A DNA stretch of 64,000 nt from Phoronis australis. Taxonomy: Eukaryota; Phoronida; Phoronidae. The notes under the pieces are model-generated. The model was not told the DNA's origin, made no database searches, and saw nothing but the letters and a program-made list of their open reading frames with translations. The position numbers were made by a program, and so were the translations under genes. Position 1 is the first letter of the stretch. Each line of letters opens with the position of its first letter. This document shows, piece after piece, positions 12,584-25,800 of this stretch. The stretch lies in NCBI GenBank assembly GCA_002633005.1, contig NMRA01000258.1, positions 427,971 to 491,970 on the forward strand, written 5' to 3'.

Positions 12584-12987
12584 TTTCAGAAAATATATAC
12601 TTCTTACGGATTACAACTCGAACGAAACCCCAGTTTGGCGAAGTACACAAAAAGGTCCGCATCAGAGAAAAGAAAACTCCGAAATAAAGAAGAAAACGAG
12701 ACAAAGGTTCACTAAAATGCTGGAACTACCAAAAGTTGACGAATGCACAATTCGCTCTAGTGAACGCGCACCGTGAATCATCTATCTACTATCTATCTTT
12801 CCAGCCGGGGTCAGCGCTTAACACTGGCTCGCAGTCACGGATCCTGAACTGGCGCATGTTACAAATTAAGTGCTGTGGTGAGGTGTGTATGTACAAGAGT
12901 CTAGTGTGAGGGTGCAGTGCAGTGTGCATGGAGTGCAGTGATAACTAATATAGAGGAGGGCTGTCTGAAAGTGATCCAGAGAGGCAG

Positions 12988-13342
12988 CACCGCAATTCAA
13001 TGACGTGAGCACCGCTGAGGTATTCCAGGAGGCTGTCGTGGACATTACCAGCAATATTGAAACCGTGAACTGCGCATGCGCGAAAATCACTCAGTTAGCC
13101 CCCTTCGGGATACATGGGATTCGCAGAAAACACAGCGTGAGGGTCTTATTTATGAATGAATCACATTTGCCGATAGCACATAACATAGATAAGTATTTTG
13201 TTAAAAACGTGGCCAAGTTTCAGCAAAATTGGAAAAAATTTTATGTTTAACATGGTATGGCCAAAGTTTTGGCTTATTTTGTCGCTTNCACCGCAATTCA
13301 ATGACGTGAGCACCGCTGAGGTATTCCAGGAGGCTGTCGTGG
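12988..13342. repeat. 54-bp exact direct repeat with the second copy adjoining an N
   Basis: CACCGCAATTCAATGACGTG and the following 34 bases at 12988-13041 reappear unchanged at 13289-13342, right after the single N at 13288. An assembly join of overlapping pieces is the simplest reading. Confidence 0.85.
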
Positions 13343-13435
13343 AGGGGAACAGAAGGAATTTTGGAGGTATGCTGTGCGGCACTGAGGAGTCATGAAGTAC
13401 ATGCTATGGCATCTGCGTGTTGTAAAAGGTCCACA

Positions 13436-13495
13436 TTCTCAAAAATTCGAGCCCCTATTTTTTAGGCTGGGTGCGCGCTTATAAGCCTACTTTTA
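13436..13495 (-). repeat. Inverted fragment of the 12060/49245/53040 dispersed repeat
   Basis: Reverse complement shows CCTAAAAAATAGGGGCTCGA, matching the start of the other copies, and the GCGCGCACCC flank. Confidence 0.6.
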
Positions 13496-13845
13496 TTTAG
13501 TTACTTTGGTTCCCCACTGAGAGCCGCCGGGCTGCACGTCAACGTTTACCATGTTGTTGCTGATAAGTTTTACTAAGATTATATTTTATATATGTGCTGC
13601 GTGGGTTTAATCAGATGTTTTTCATATAGTAATATATATAGCTAATAGCAGAGACCATATTCGTCTGAGCGCACCTCAGTACTGCCAGGCTCCATCAGGC
13701 AAGTAAAACTAAATCCACCAGAGGACTCTGCTCCCGAAAACACCTAGCGGTTGTCTTACAAAGCAAGTTCCTTTCTTTTCCACGAGTTGTGTTAAAAGTG
13801 TTATTATAGGTTATTACCAATTTTACTGTTGGATGACGTACAGTC

Positions 13846-13861
13846 ATGAGCTGGAATCAAA
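13846..13861 (+). CDS. NKRF: NKRF-like gene, exon 1 (start codon)
   Basis: Codes for residues 1-5 plus one base, followed by the donor GTGAGT. ATG has G at -3. The transcription start was not located; the exon presumably extends upstream as 5' UTR, where a CRE-like TGACGTA lies at 13834-13840. The next exon is 4.5 kb away but joins in frame. Confidence 0.7.
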
Positions 13862-16800
13862 GTGAGTATGCTTTATTTGCTCTGTCTTAACGTGTGCTTT
13901 TGCTCTTTGGTGTGCTATATTTATCTAAAGAATTTAGAACACACTTCCGTTGCAGTTGACGGCTAGCCTTGGCCTGAGCTGAGGCTGGGCTTGGCTTGGG
14001 GTAGGCAATTGATGCATCGCCCTGGATTCCGCAGGCGATAGTACATCCCCTCAAAAAGTTAATCATTTCAAAATACAGGAAATAAAATCAAATGAAACAT
14101 GCATATATACACATGGAGTTATAAACAACTCATACCATAAGTCTGGAAACTATTCAGTCAAGATAATAATAACAAATCGATGAAAATCTGTCGCGGTTTC
14201 TCGAGTTTCTCTTACCTGGTGCCATTTTGAGGAAAATACGTGAAATCTCGTGTTGCCTAGGCTTGGGGTAGGCAACACGTAGCCCCTTGGTTGGCCGGTT
14301 AGGGGCTACAATACTTGCCATCGCTTTGTTAGTTTGTGTACACATTTAAACGGGCGGTAGGCCAAATCCTGCCACCGATTTTGAGTTTTCACCTCGTCAA
14401 AAATACATTCTACACTTAAAACTATCACTTAAAAAAACACTTACTTTCTTCATTGGTCCTTTCTTCTTCTATACATATCTTCGATGAAGCTTAGTTTTGA
14501 GAATTAAGGTGACTTTGGCGAAGAATTCCAACTCCACTTTTTGGTTTGCCATTAACTTTTTCACCACGTGCGCGATAACCACAAAGTATGTCAACTGAGT
14601 CACGTGAGTTAGGCAAAGTTATTGGTGACTAAAAGTGGAGTTGGAATTCTTCTTCATCGAAGATATGTATAGAAGTAGAAAGGACCACTGAAGGAAGTAA
14701 GCGCTTATTAAATGATAGTTTTAAGTGTGTAATGTATTTTTGACAAGGTGAAAACTCTTAATCCTTAGCGGTTTTCGCTTACTGCCCATTTAAAATACAC
14801 AGGACGAAATTCATACAGAAAGAGATGGGAAGTATTGTAGCCCCTAACAGACTAACCGAGGGGCTACATGTTGCCTGATTGATTGGGTGCAAAGCTGTAT
14901 ACTGAATTTTCAGATTTGTGCTGATATAGGTCAAAAACGGATCAAATGAAATTTGACACAAAATTAGTGTCGTAAAAAACTAAATTATTCACCGGTGTTG
15001 GAAAAATTGGCGTTCTACCATTATTCTGCTACTAAATGAAAGTTGTGGAACGATCTTTTTTTATTTTTTATGTTATTTTTTACACAAAAAGACAAAGAAC
15101 ACCGCAGACATGCACACTCACACACACACATACCCCACAACTAATCCTCTTGACTGCTAAGAAAAACCGTTTCAAAGTTACACCATCTTTTTTGTACAAA
15201 TTCTGAATTCAAATCCTTACGAGCATTATACTTTTCACTCATATAACATTCATTGATGAAGTTAAAAAATCTACTTAGAAGTAATCTTTTTGATCCGAAC
15301 TTTTGGGTATAAATAAACCGTTTACCCAATAATAAAACATTGTTTTTAAAATTTTCTTTTTTATCAAAAAGCTAAAAATAACGTTATTGCAGGAGAGAGT
15401 GCCGACACACTGGGGATTTGCTTTGCTTAGAATTTCGTTATTAACTTTTGTCCAAAATGAATTAACTGTTTCACATTCCCAAAATAAGTGTTTCAAGATC
15501 TCTTTCGATTGTCCACAAAAGAAAGAAGAGTCGTCATCCGTAACTTGAATTATTTTTAAAAATGATTTAGTAGTCAAAATTCTCGTCAAGAGTCTGAACT
15601 GAAGCCACCTAATTCTTGGGTCTCTTGTTGTGTTATATAGAAGGGAATAAACATCTTCCCATGAAAAATTATTTGTGTTTACGTTCACTTGGTTGGCCCA
15701 TTTTGACTCCGCTTTTGAGACTTCGGAACTATAATTTAATTGTGTACAGATATGTTGACACCCTCCCTCACCACTTTTCAGTTTCATTAAAATCTTAGGC
15801 ATAACAAGATAATATGCATCAAAACTGACAACTCTATCAATAGCACATTTCTGTTGGTACTTAAATATCACTAAAATTAGACTTTAGTATTTTAATACCA
15901 GCAAACTTCAAAACAAATTTTGCTGCTGCAAAGCTGTCACCTTCTGAGAGATGTCGCAAAATTTTAGAAATGGCGCCTGTCATGAGTGTACTAGGTAGAG
16001 TTGAAGTAATGCTAGAACCTATGCTAGGTCCTCACTAAAATCTACCCAAAATCACGTGTTCTCATTTAAAATGCACGACAGTGTCTCATGTAATCTCACG
16101 AAGTCTTGATTTTTAGCGAGGTCCTAGTGTTACTGAACTCTACTTAGTTATCAAAATGGCGATGGACTTTTCTTTGTTACTCCCAGATGTTGCATCCACC
16201 CCCGCCGGTCATTAGCTCTAGATGCTGATATAAATTTCACGACATGGTGACGGAACTACCCAGGTTGTGTGAAATTTTGGGGTCTAACGGAGCTCAACAC
16301 ACAGTGGTACTTAGCTGTATTTTGACGATAGTCTTCGTACAGCTAGGTGGTTGGGTTAGGCCCAGGCTAAACAGAGATCACTGTTTCTAGCTGGCCCCAG
16401 TAGAAACAGTGAAGCTCATATAGGAGATGTACATTTTTAACACTGTGCATGCTCCTGGGGGTCGTGGTAAAAGTAGGAGCACGCACAGTGTAAAAATGGC
16501 CAGTTGCCAATTTGGGAAACTGAACGATGGACTGCTCGAAGAAAAGGTTTGATTATGGGAATTTTTTGTTCGAGTTCGAAGGAATTAAAGACATCGACGG
16601 CCTCCTAATGGGTCCCTCTATGCGCAAAAGGTACTTATAACAACCTGACTTTGATGTTTTAATCAGTGTAAGGTATAATTCTCCAAAAAGCCTCCAGCTC
16701 CTTTTGGAACTTCACTTTCTCTACTGGGGCCAGTTAGAGATGGTTGTCACTGTCTAGGGCCAGGCTTGCTCTAAGCCAAGACTTGAAAAGGCAAGTGGTA

Positions 16801-19800
16801 GACTTAGTGTACAGCTGTGTAGAATTGGTGCAAGAGCTTGGTCAAAGGTGTATAAATATACATATAGTTTTGGACCCATACAGGTAAAAAAATGTCCAAA
16901 TTAAATCTGGCACAGATTTAATGTCATTAAAAACTGCACTCTTCCTTTCAAGAGTAAACAAAATTAATTAGCAAGGCGAATACAGGTGCTAATTAAAAAT
17001 GCTGGTCTAATTCTCATTAAGTGAATATTGCAAATTCAAAAACCGCCCTGTGGTTTCTTTGATTTGGATCACGTCTTCACTTAACCCAGTTTTCTGTTGT
17101 AGAAGTGGAGACAGCACCATGCTTAGTAAACAAACCCTTAAAACAGGATTGTAAGGCTGCACAGTGAAAGTGTAGAATCAAGTGCCATTCACATCACACA
17201 TCAGTTTACCTTAAGAAATACCGTGCCAAATATAACTGCACGGAAATCAAGCCCTTTGAAAAAAAACTTACTCGAAGATTCGACTTTTTACTATTTGCTT
17301 GTCACTCTGCCATTTATTTGCATTTTTGTGAGTTCGTGAACTAAAGCATTCACTTAGCTGATAGGCTGGCATTGGGGTCACTACATGTTGTCATTAGGTC
17401 AAAAACTGAGATCACAAGATGGCAGACGATTTGATTCGTCAGTGTTAGAGGAAGGTGAAAAGAGGCGAAATATAACCGGTAAGGTCGTTTGTGGTTTTCT
17501 AAACATGTCAAGGAAATTTCATATGGTTTGTACTAACACACTGAACAAAAATTTCCACCCAATCTTTTGGTTTAAATCCATTTCACCAAGTGGTGAAAAG
17601 CCCTACATTATGCTGAGCATGGACTTCCTCTTTGGGGTTTGGTTGGCTTGTATTACAAATCAATCTAGACTGTACCACTGTCTCATCTGGCCCCAGTAGA
17701 GAAGCTGGCCATCTCATCAGCCCTCCATATGCCCGAAGCTGGTAATTATTGAAACATGGATGATCCATGTTCCATGATGGATCCCCTCCATAACTACGAA
17801 ACTACTCATCAGAGATTTAACGAAAGATGTCTCATTCTATTCGTCATTAATATCTATTCAGGTGATGACATATTTCAGGTTCGACGTCATGATCTTTTGA
17901 TACCTTGACTCAGAAACAAGGTACCTTACAGTGGTCCTACTATTACCTGGAAGCTTTTCACCGAATTGTGCCTCACACTGATTAAACCATCAGAGTCATG
18001 TTGCTGTATAAGTACCTTTTGTGCAGAAAGAGATACCTTAAGAGGTCGTTGATGTCTTAAACTTTTCCCCGCTTGATCAAATACTCCCACAGTCAATTTT
18101 TTAACAGTCTTTCATTCAGTTCCCCAAATCGGCAACTGGCCCCTTTTTACATTGCTCGCGCCAGGGGATATGACAGCATATCCTCTGAAGATAAATCTCA
18201 GTTGGCCTAGTAGGGTGCACGGGGGGATTATCAACCTGCTCCTTTAGGATGAGTAGCTTGGTATGTCCAAGGTACTAATAACTTTTGACTTGGACCACTT
18301 GGTTGTGAAGTTTGTCTCATCTTGATTATATGACAACAGTCTCATATTCTTTCCAGACTACTCGTACAGTGGACAGTATCAGCCCCCGTTACCTCCAACC
18401 CCACCGGTACAACAGCCACCCCCTCCACCACCCAGTCAGCCGAACCATTACCAGCAACATTATAGTCACAGGACTGCTGCTGGTCAGACAGCATATGTTG
18501 CTCAACAGGTAGGTATTCTCAACACTTATACTACGTGGTTGAAAAAGTGCAAATAAAATTTGTTCTTCACCTGTTTAGCACACAATACGATAGCCAACTA
18601 GAATTTCACATTGCTGAATTCCTTATCAAAAATATCATGGAAAATTACTTTTAACGTAGTTCAATAGAGTTATCAAGTGGTCTTAGGGTTTAAGTCCTCG
18701 GTGACAAAGTTTTTGAATCTTAAGTTATATCTATCTAAGTTTTGAGTCCTAAAATATATCTATCAAAGTTTTTGAGTCCTAAGTTATATCTATCAAAGTT
18801 TTTGAGTCTTAAGTTATGTCTATCAAAGTTCTTGAGTCTTAAGTTATATCTATCAAAGTTTCTGAGTCCTAAGTTATATCAAAATGTTTGAGTCCTATCA
18901 AAGTTTTCGAGTCCTAAGTTATATCTATCAAAGTTTTTGAGTCCTAAGTTATATCTATCAAAGTTTTTTTTTGAGATTGGTTTGTATACCTTGTTAACGT
19001 TACCAAAAATCTGCTTGTATAGTTTTATTCTCTTATAATGATGGAGTGTTTCACTGATGGTATTCCCTCTTAANNNNNNNNNNNNNNNNNNNNNNNNNNN
19101 NNNNNNNNNNNNNNNNNNNNNNNNNNNNNNNNNNNNNNNNNTGTCGGTGCCGTTTTTACTGACATTGGTCATGAACCTATCATGTGATATCAAAATTGTT
19201 CAGAAACGATTCTGTTTGAAGCAGGAACTGGAATAGAAAATTTGGTCAAAAATGACTCATTCCACACCAAGAAATTGCCTCATTTTGCCCCCAAGAACAC
19301 TTCTCTTGTACCTCCTAAGCCACCAATCTTTGTGGTGTCATACTTCACCCAATTTCTCTCATCCCTAATGTGATTTATCAGACTAAACATGGATCTGAAT
19401 GGCTGACCCCCCACCTTGCCGCTTGTTGGCTGTACAGTGGTCGGTGGATCCGTGGACTGATACTTAACATTTAATTGTTGCTTCCTGTCTTTGTCAATTT
19501 TTTGCTTAAGTGTAAAAGTCAGTTTATAAGTTTATTTGGTGGTTAAATTTACTTGTAGCCGCAGTATGCAACCTACTCTTATAATCCTGCATCTGGATAT
19601 TATGGCAGTCATGTCCCAATGCCTAGTGGACAGTCGTCAGGGTACGCCAGTGGTCAAGCTCCTTTAGCTGGTGGACATCCCTATAGCTACAGCAGTGGTC
19701 AAGTCACAGCGTCCAGTGGTCAGTCATCTGGATATAGTAACAGTCAAGTCCAATTAGCCAATAAGTCAGGACATAACAGGGGTAATGTCCCATCAGCCAC

Positions 19801-22800
19801 CAATCAGTCGTCTACATTTAAGAGTCGTCAAGTTTCATCGGCCACTGGTCAGTCATCTGGCTCCAACAGTAGTCAAGCATCAGCAGCTAGGAATCAGACA
19901 TCTGCTCCCAATAGTGGCAAAGTGCCATCATCTACTCATCAATCAGTGCCTCAGCAACAGTCGTCATATGCAGTGTCTGAGGTTGGAAAGGCTTTGGTGA
20001 AGAGTCTAGGTAAAGAACGTAGACACATGAGCAATATAATCATTTCTAATCTTAACAGTTTTAGTTCATTTTAAATACTGATAAGTGCCAGGCTCCAGAA
20101 TAATGGGAGTTTTAGTCATGTTTTTGTAACTTTTTTTATTCAATGATACTTAGCACAATAAAGTTTTAATGTACTAATGATAAGAATCCAGTGGGGGAAC
20201 CCTCTGAATATTTTCCTTATTTAAGACCTGGCCTGTCTTGGTAAGTAACAGATGCTATCTAATGTATCTAACTATGGTACAGTGTTGTTTATTGTTGTAT
20301 CTGTGCTTTGTCACCAGCTTCTGTTCCTCTCTATCCTCTGAATTGCTTGAAGAATCATGATTAGAGTTCAGTTGCATTCCTATTGACTAGAGGATTGCTG
20401 ACTTGCTTTGTACCCTTCCCTCTCTCCCTCCCACCTCCCTCCCCAAGAGGGTATTTTGAGTTTACTAGCATTGGTCTCTTCAGTGGCAGTGAAAAAAAAT
20501 AACGATCATCCCTTGTCTCTGCATTGTATGCGATGCAGGCTCTGTTTTGCTCATGTCACTCTCTTTTTGAAAATTTAAGATTTGCTGTACATTTTTGTCT
20601 GCTAGGTTCACTGTTAGCTTCACAACAAGCCAACCTGGAGAATATGGTGCAGAAAGCAAAGTCAAGCAATACTGTGTTGAAGCAGAAATTCGTCAAATCT
20701 AGTGGTCAGTAATCTCAATACTATTGTGCACTGAAAATACATGTAAAGTACGTGTAACAATTTGAAGTGGCTCTTAACACACGATTCGTCCAACACGTGA
20801 ACTTTGGATCTTTAACGTCACTTGCCACTGTGAATTTGGTGGCAACGTTTCTTACTCAGCTGAGAAGAGATATCATTTCTGAGAATACAAAGGACTAACA
20901 GTTTGGTGTTCCGCAGGGCTTGGAATTTTCCGCGGAAACGCGGATTTCCGCTTTTTTCAAATGTTCTGTCCGCGCATTTTATTATATTTCCGCGTTAAAA
21001 AAATCGGATTTGATATAAAATTCCCGCGGCAAATTCCTTTCTTACCGCGGTGTTGCAGACGACGTTCACCTCGAAAAGCAGAAGTTGCTCGTTATGTTTC
21101 AAAGGAACGTAAATTGTAAACATTGCCGGGGCATCTGGGATAGCATGGTAGGATTTTCAATGGCGTCTCGTGTTATTGTAAACCGCGGCGACAAATACTA
21201 CGGCTCTGCAGCCAAAAATGTGTGGGTTGGGAGTGGACGGACGAGCTAAAAGGACGCAGACGCATGCTAATGATGGTGGTAACGTTTTTTTTTTTTAGTC
21301 CTCCCGATTTTTGTCGGGAAAAGGTTCACATCGACCATTTCAAGGCTGGGTAGCGCGCATGATTTGGGCCGTAAAAGTTTCCGCGTTTTTTGTCATTGGT
21401 CATTCCAAGCCCTGATTCCGTGAGATGCTTAGGGCATAAAATGGCTCATCGAGACAAATAACTTGTAGAGCCTGGTCTCAATCAATAACAAATCTTTTCA
21501 AGCCCAAGAACAATACAAGTTCTGACTGAGAAACACCAATTTCATACTTTAGCAGTAGGAATTGGTATATGTCAGAAGGCGGATTTATAGCCACTTCCAA
21601 GTACAAGTAATAACTTGAATAACCGTTCAATTGAATTGCCTCAGACAAGAGTTATGTAACCTTTATTTCAAGTTCTGAGTCTGTGCTGATACTTAGGTAG
21701 ACTAGGTGACGTTCCTCTTTGACCTTTGATCTTATTGAGGATCTCTGACAGTATAACACTGATGTTGTACAGGAATTGAAATACTTACAGTACATGCGAA
21801 ACTTACATTTAACTATGGTCAATTCATGTTTTGTGTCACCGTTGTCGTGTCCAGTTATTTTTGACGTCTGCTGTAGATAACTTTGAAGCATAAGTTCTAT
21901 AATAAGTTTGTCATTATTGTAGTCGAAGTCTTGTAAGCTGATCAAATACTACTAGCTAATTTCAGTAGTCGTTGACTGTTTTATGCCATTAATGACATTA
22001 CATTTTGGTTTTGATGTCTTGTACCAATTGAGAATTTTTTACAGAATGCACATTTTCCATTTCCTCTGTCCTGTTTCAGTACCTCTCACCAATACACTGG
22101 GGACAGGCCAGGTTCTGGAGGCCAGAAGCAACAAGTTGACCGTTCAGCTGGGCAAGTCTGGCATGGGTTATTCTGGCACTCAAGGGACTGCTAATCGAGG
22201 CAAACCCCGACAACAATGGGTGAAGAAGAAGAAGCCCCCCCATGGGGGCGCACAACCACCACCAGCTCCACAGCAACCCAGCACAGGTCTGGGCTCTTCC
22301 ACACTGTATTTGACTGTGGTTTACTGGAACACAAATTCTGTGTCTTTCAGAGGCCCAAAAGTTATGATCTCCGAAATGTTTGAGACTGTTTAGCTACCCA
22401 CAACAGCCATCAATATGAAATAGTTACTCGTCTTTCCTTCAAAATTTAAATTGAAACCCAAATCAGATGAGACTCTCATATTTTGCATACATAAGGGTTT
22501 TTGAAAGTTTGACATTCTGAACCCTTTACTGCTGCATTGTGGGAGATTTAGTGTACTATTATATACCCTTTTGATCTTAAAATGTTTGCAATGTCATATG
22601 TGTTTTGTGGCATGTTCTTGAGAACTTTTACATGAAACTTATCAATTGTGTTTCAATAGCCCATTACTTAAGTGCCTGAGCTGAACCATGGAGGCTTTTT
22701 GGACCGCCAAATGCAAAAAAAAAGGATTTGATATTCAGCGAAATGTTTGGACGTCTAAGTAGGCCTTGATGTTTAATTGCAGACAATTTTTGTAGCTGAT

Positions 22801-25800
22801 AGAATACGGAAACAACATGCAATTTTCCTGTTATCCAAATTTGTGGAAGGCGAGGCAGTCTCTGTGAAAGATACTTTTTCAAAATAAACAGTCACATGAC
22901 TTTAAACATGCAAGTATCATTTGGGTGCATATTGTACAATTCTGCGATCATCAGTGATTTGGAGCTTTCACCATTTCATGGATTCACAGTTTGAGTTGTT
23001 AGAGAATGCTTTGAAGAACTGTGACTCTCCTTAACTGAAAGAATGCAGTGTTCTTTCAAGTCAATCAGTATGACTCTACTTGATCTCATGTTGAACCTTG
23101 TGGTGCTTTTGTTACTTAACACGCCTTTTGGATAGACAATCCCAGTGTAAACCTTCGTGTACTCTCCTTAAAGAATGTTCACCAGTGAAGGGTAGTTCAC
23201 AGCCCGGTAAAGCACCTGAGCTGTGTCCGAGTTGGAATAGGGTTAAATAGGAAACTACAGGTGGACAAGAAAGGATCAAGTAATAGATGTGTTATAAACA
23301 TTGAATAACATTTTGGGTTGATTTCCTTTTTTGGCATGAATCTATGAAACATGTCCTCATCATCGTCATTTTGATGTGAGCTCTGACCTGTTGTACACTT
23401 GATCGACTGCCAAATTTTCTCTGTTGCACTGCAATTCACATACCAGTCGGTAGCCCATCTCTGTATGTCGAAAGGCTACATTTCATTACAGATCCTAATT
23501 CTCATAATGTTCAGGAGTTGCTTTAATTCATCATCTTGAGGTCTGACACTGACGCTTTAAAATTTCCGAACTCGTTCCAGAAATTAAATTTTCCATTGTA
23601 AACATCATGTGTTACTTGAGGAAGCCCTGTTATGTATTCCACCTGTCGCAACTATCTTTGAGATTCTGAGATTGGCTTGAGGATGATTTGTTAAAGCAAT
23701 GTGGCTGTTACAACTCCATTATTTCCCTTTCTTGAATACTTCCAACACGCATTTGTAGGTGAGAAGAAGAAACCCAGGCCCCCCAAGGAGAAGGAAGTTT
23801 ACCAGCTACATCACCATGGATTGGGTTATGAGGTGGACCCCTCTGCTCCTGCACCCACCCCTAACACCAAGATAGTCATCCTGGGTGGACAGGGAAAGGG
23901 TCGGGGGAAGAATGTAAGGTACGTTAAGACCGAGGAGTTTGACGTGTTGCATCCTGTGGCTGGGTAAAAGCCCCAGGGAACAATGCCTTCAGGCACATTA
24001 CACAGAGCAAGTGCATTCCTATCAAAACGGAACAACTTGACGTTTTTCTTTGATAATTCATCAACTTCTGTGCCCATTTTTGGCAGTTTCAATTTTTCAC
24101 ATTACGTCGCCAAAATCCCCCAAAGCCATATTTTTGCCATGGAGGAAGGCAACCGACAATTTTCAAGCAAATTTGACCAGCGCTGTGCCACCTATTGGCA
24201 GTATGTTGTTTACCATCAGCTCAGTTTGCCAAACTCCTTCAAGAATTTTCATGAAATTTGGCAGCTGTATTCTGTCAAGGGGCAGACAGCACCTATCAAC
24301 TTTCTTTAGAATACAGCCCTGTGCCTGGGATGAGAGGTGCTTTGTGATACTCGTTTTATTTCTACTGTGAAGTAACAAGTTCGTGTGAGTACTAAGAGCG
24401 AGGTTTTTCATTTTTCACTTGCAGGATTATGCGCGAGTCGGTGTTGACGAATACATCTAAAACTCTGTCCCAGTTCCAATCTCAGGGGGAGTTGGCCACT
24501 TTAACAGAAGAGCAGCTTGCAGCTCAGCCAATGGATGAGCAGTTTGATGATGCAAATGAGGGTAATGTCATAATGTTTATGTGTTAAATCTTTCCTGACC
24601 AGATGTGCTCGTTTTCAGTGTCCACAATGACCTCAATGGATCTTTAGACTTTTACTTTTTAATTAATATCCAATCATAAATTTCAAGAATTGTGATTACA
24701 GAAAGTCTACCCTGAAAAGCACTAAGCTTATAGAGCATGTTGCCTGCCATGTTTTCAGTTAAAGTCATCCTGCATTCTTCATTGCAGTTTTGTAATGTTG
24801 ATTGTACTTTGAGTGATACTGCATATTATGTGCTCTTACAATTTATTGTCTTTTACCTTCACAGAAGACATGGTTATGTCTGACGATGACATGCCTGAGG
24901 AGCCTCACCCAAACTCTGTCCGGGAGGTGATGCAGATGACCACGTCTCCTGGTGCATACCCCCAACAGGGCAGTCGCAAACGAAAGCATGATGGCGAACT
25001 GCCGTTTGGCATGAATCAGCTGTTTGAGCAAGAGAGGGTACTAGATGACCACCGGCTGGCCAATGAAGAGCTGGGCAAGTTGGGCATGTGTGTGAAGAAG
25101 TTGGTGGATAAGGAAGGTTAGTATTGGTGGAGTCCACTCACAGTCTGGGCTGGAGTGAGTTCCCATTGGTGAGTGAGAGTGAACACATGTTGATGGCTCA
25201 GTAGTGAAGCGACACTGGTGAACTCACAGTGTGATCTAACACTGGTGGGGGGCAGGTGGTGTTGAACTTAGAAATATTGTGTTATGGATATTGTCTCGTA
25301 GTTAAGTGAAGTACCTGCTCACTTGATTTCCAGCATCGTAATTCTGTGCCCTTATTAAGTGTGTAGTGGCACGTGCTTTCATTTCCAGGTAAATCGATGA
25401 ATCGTGGCGAGATCTTCAAGAAAGCCCTCAACAGTTTTGTCATGCGCAGCACTCCAATCACCATGATCGTAAAGCAAGATAACGATGTTGACAATTTCCT
25501 TCGCTATGGGAAAATGATGCCTTATGCATGTCTTATGTACTTCGGTAGGTATCATAATTTGCTTTATAGGAGCTTAAGGTTGTCTACTTATTTGATCGTT
25601 TTGAGAGAGATGTTTTCGTAATCTTTAACGACAGCACACTGCTGCTACTTAATTCTGAAATATTTGTTTCTGAAATTGTTGTTTATTGGAATCTTTTAAA
25701 CTCTGTAAACGAAAAAACTGGTGTATAGTCGTAGTAACTTTCTGTGTGCCATCACTCCTGTAATGTTTCATGTTTGTTGAAGAATTTTTAACAGGAATCG

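Larger units (their letters stand above)
13862..18356 (+). other. Intron 1 of the NKRF-like gene
   Basis: 4.5 kb. Holds the 607-bp foldback, a LINE 3' fragment in antisense and the 16358-16762 palindromic element, listed separately. The rest shows no coding exon with matching phase. Confidence 0.7.

Noticed and set aside
18879-19193. 104-codon minus-strand frame
   Set aside because: It crosses the 68-N gap and the 30-bp minisatellite; no real coding evidence.
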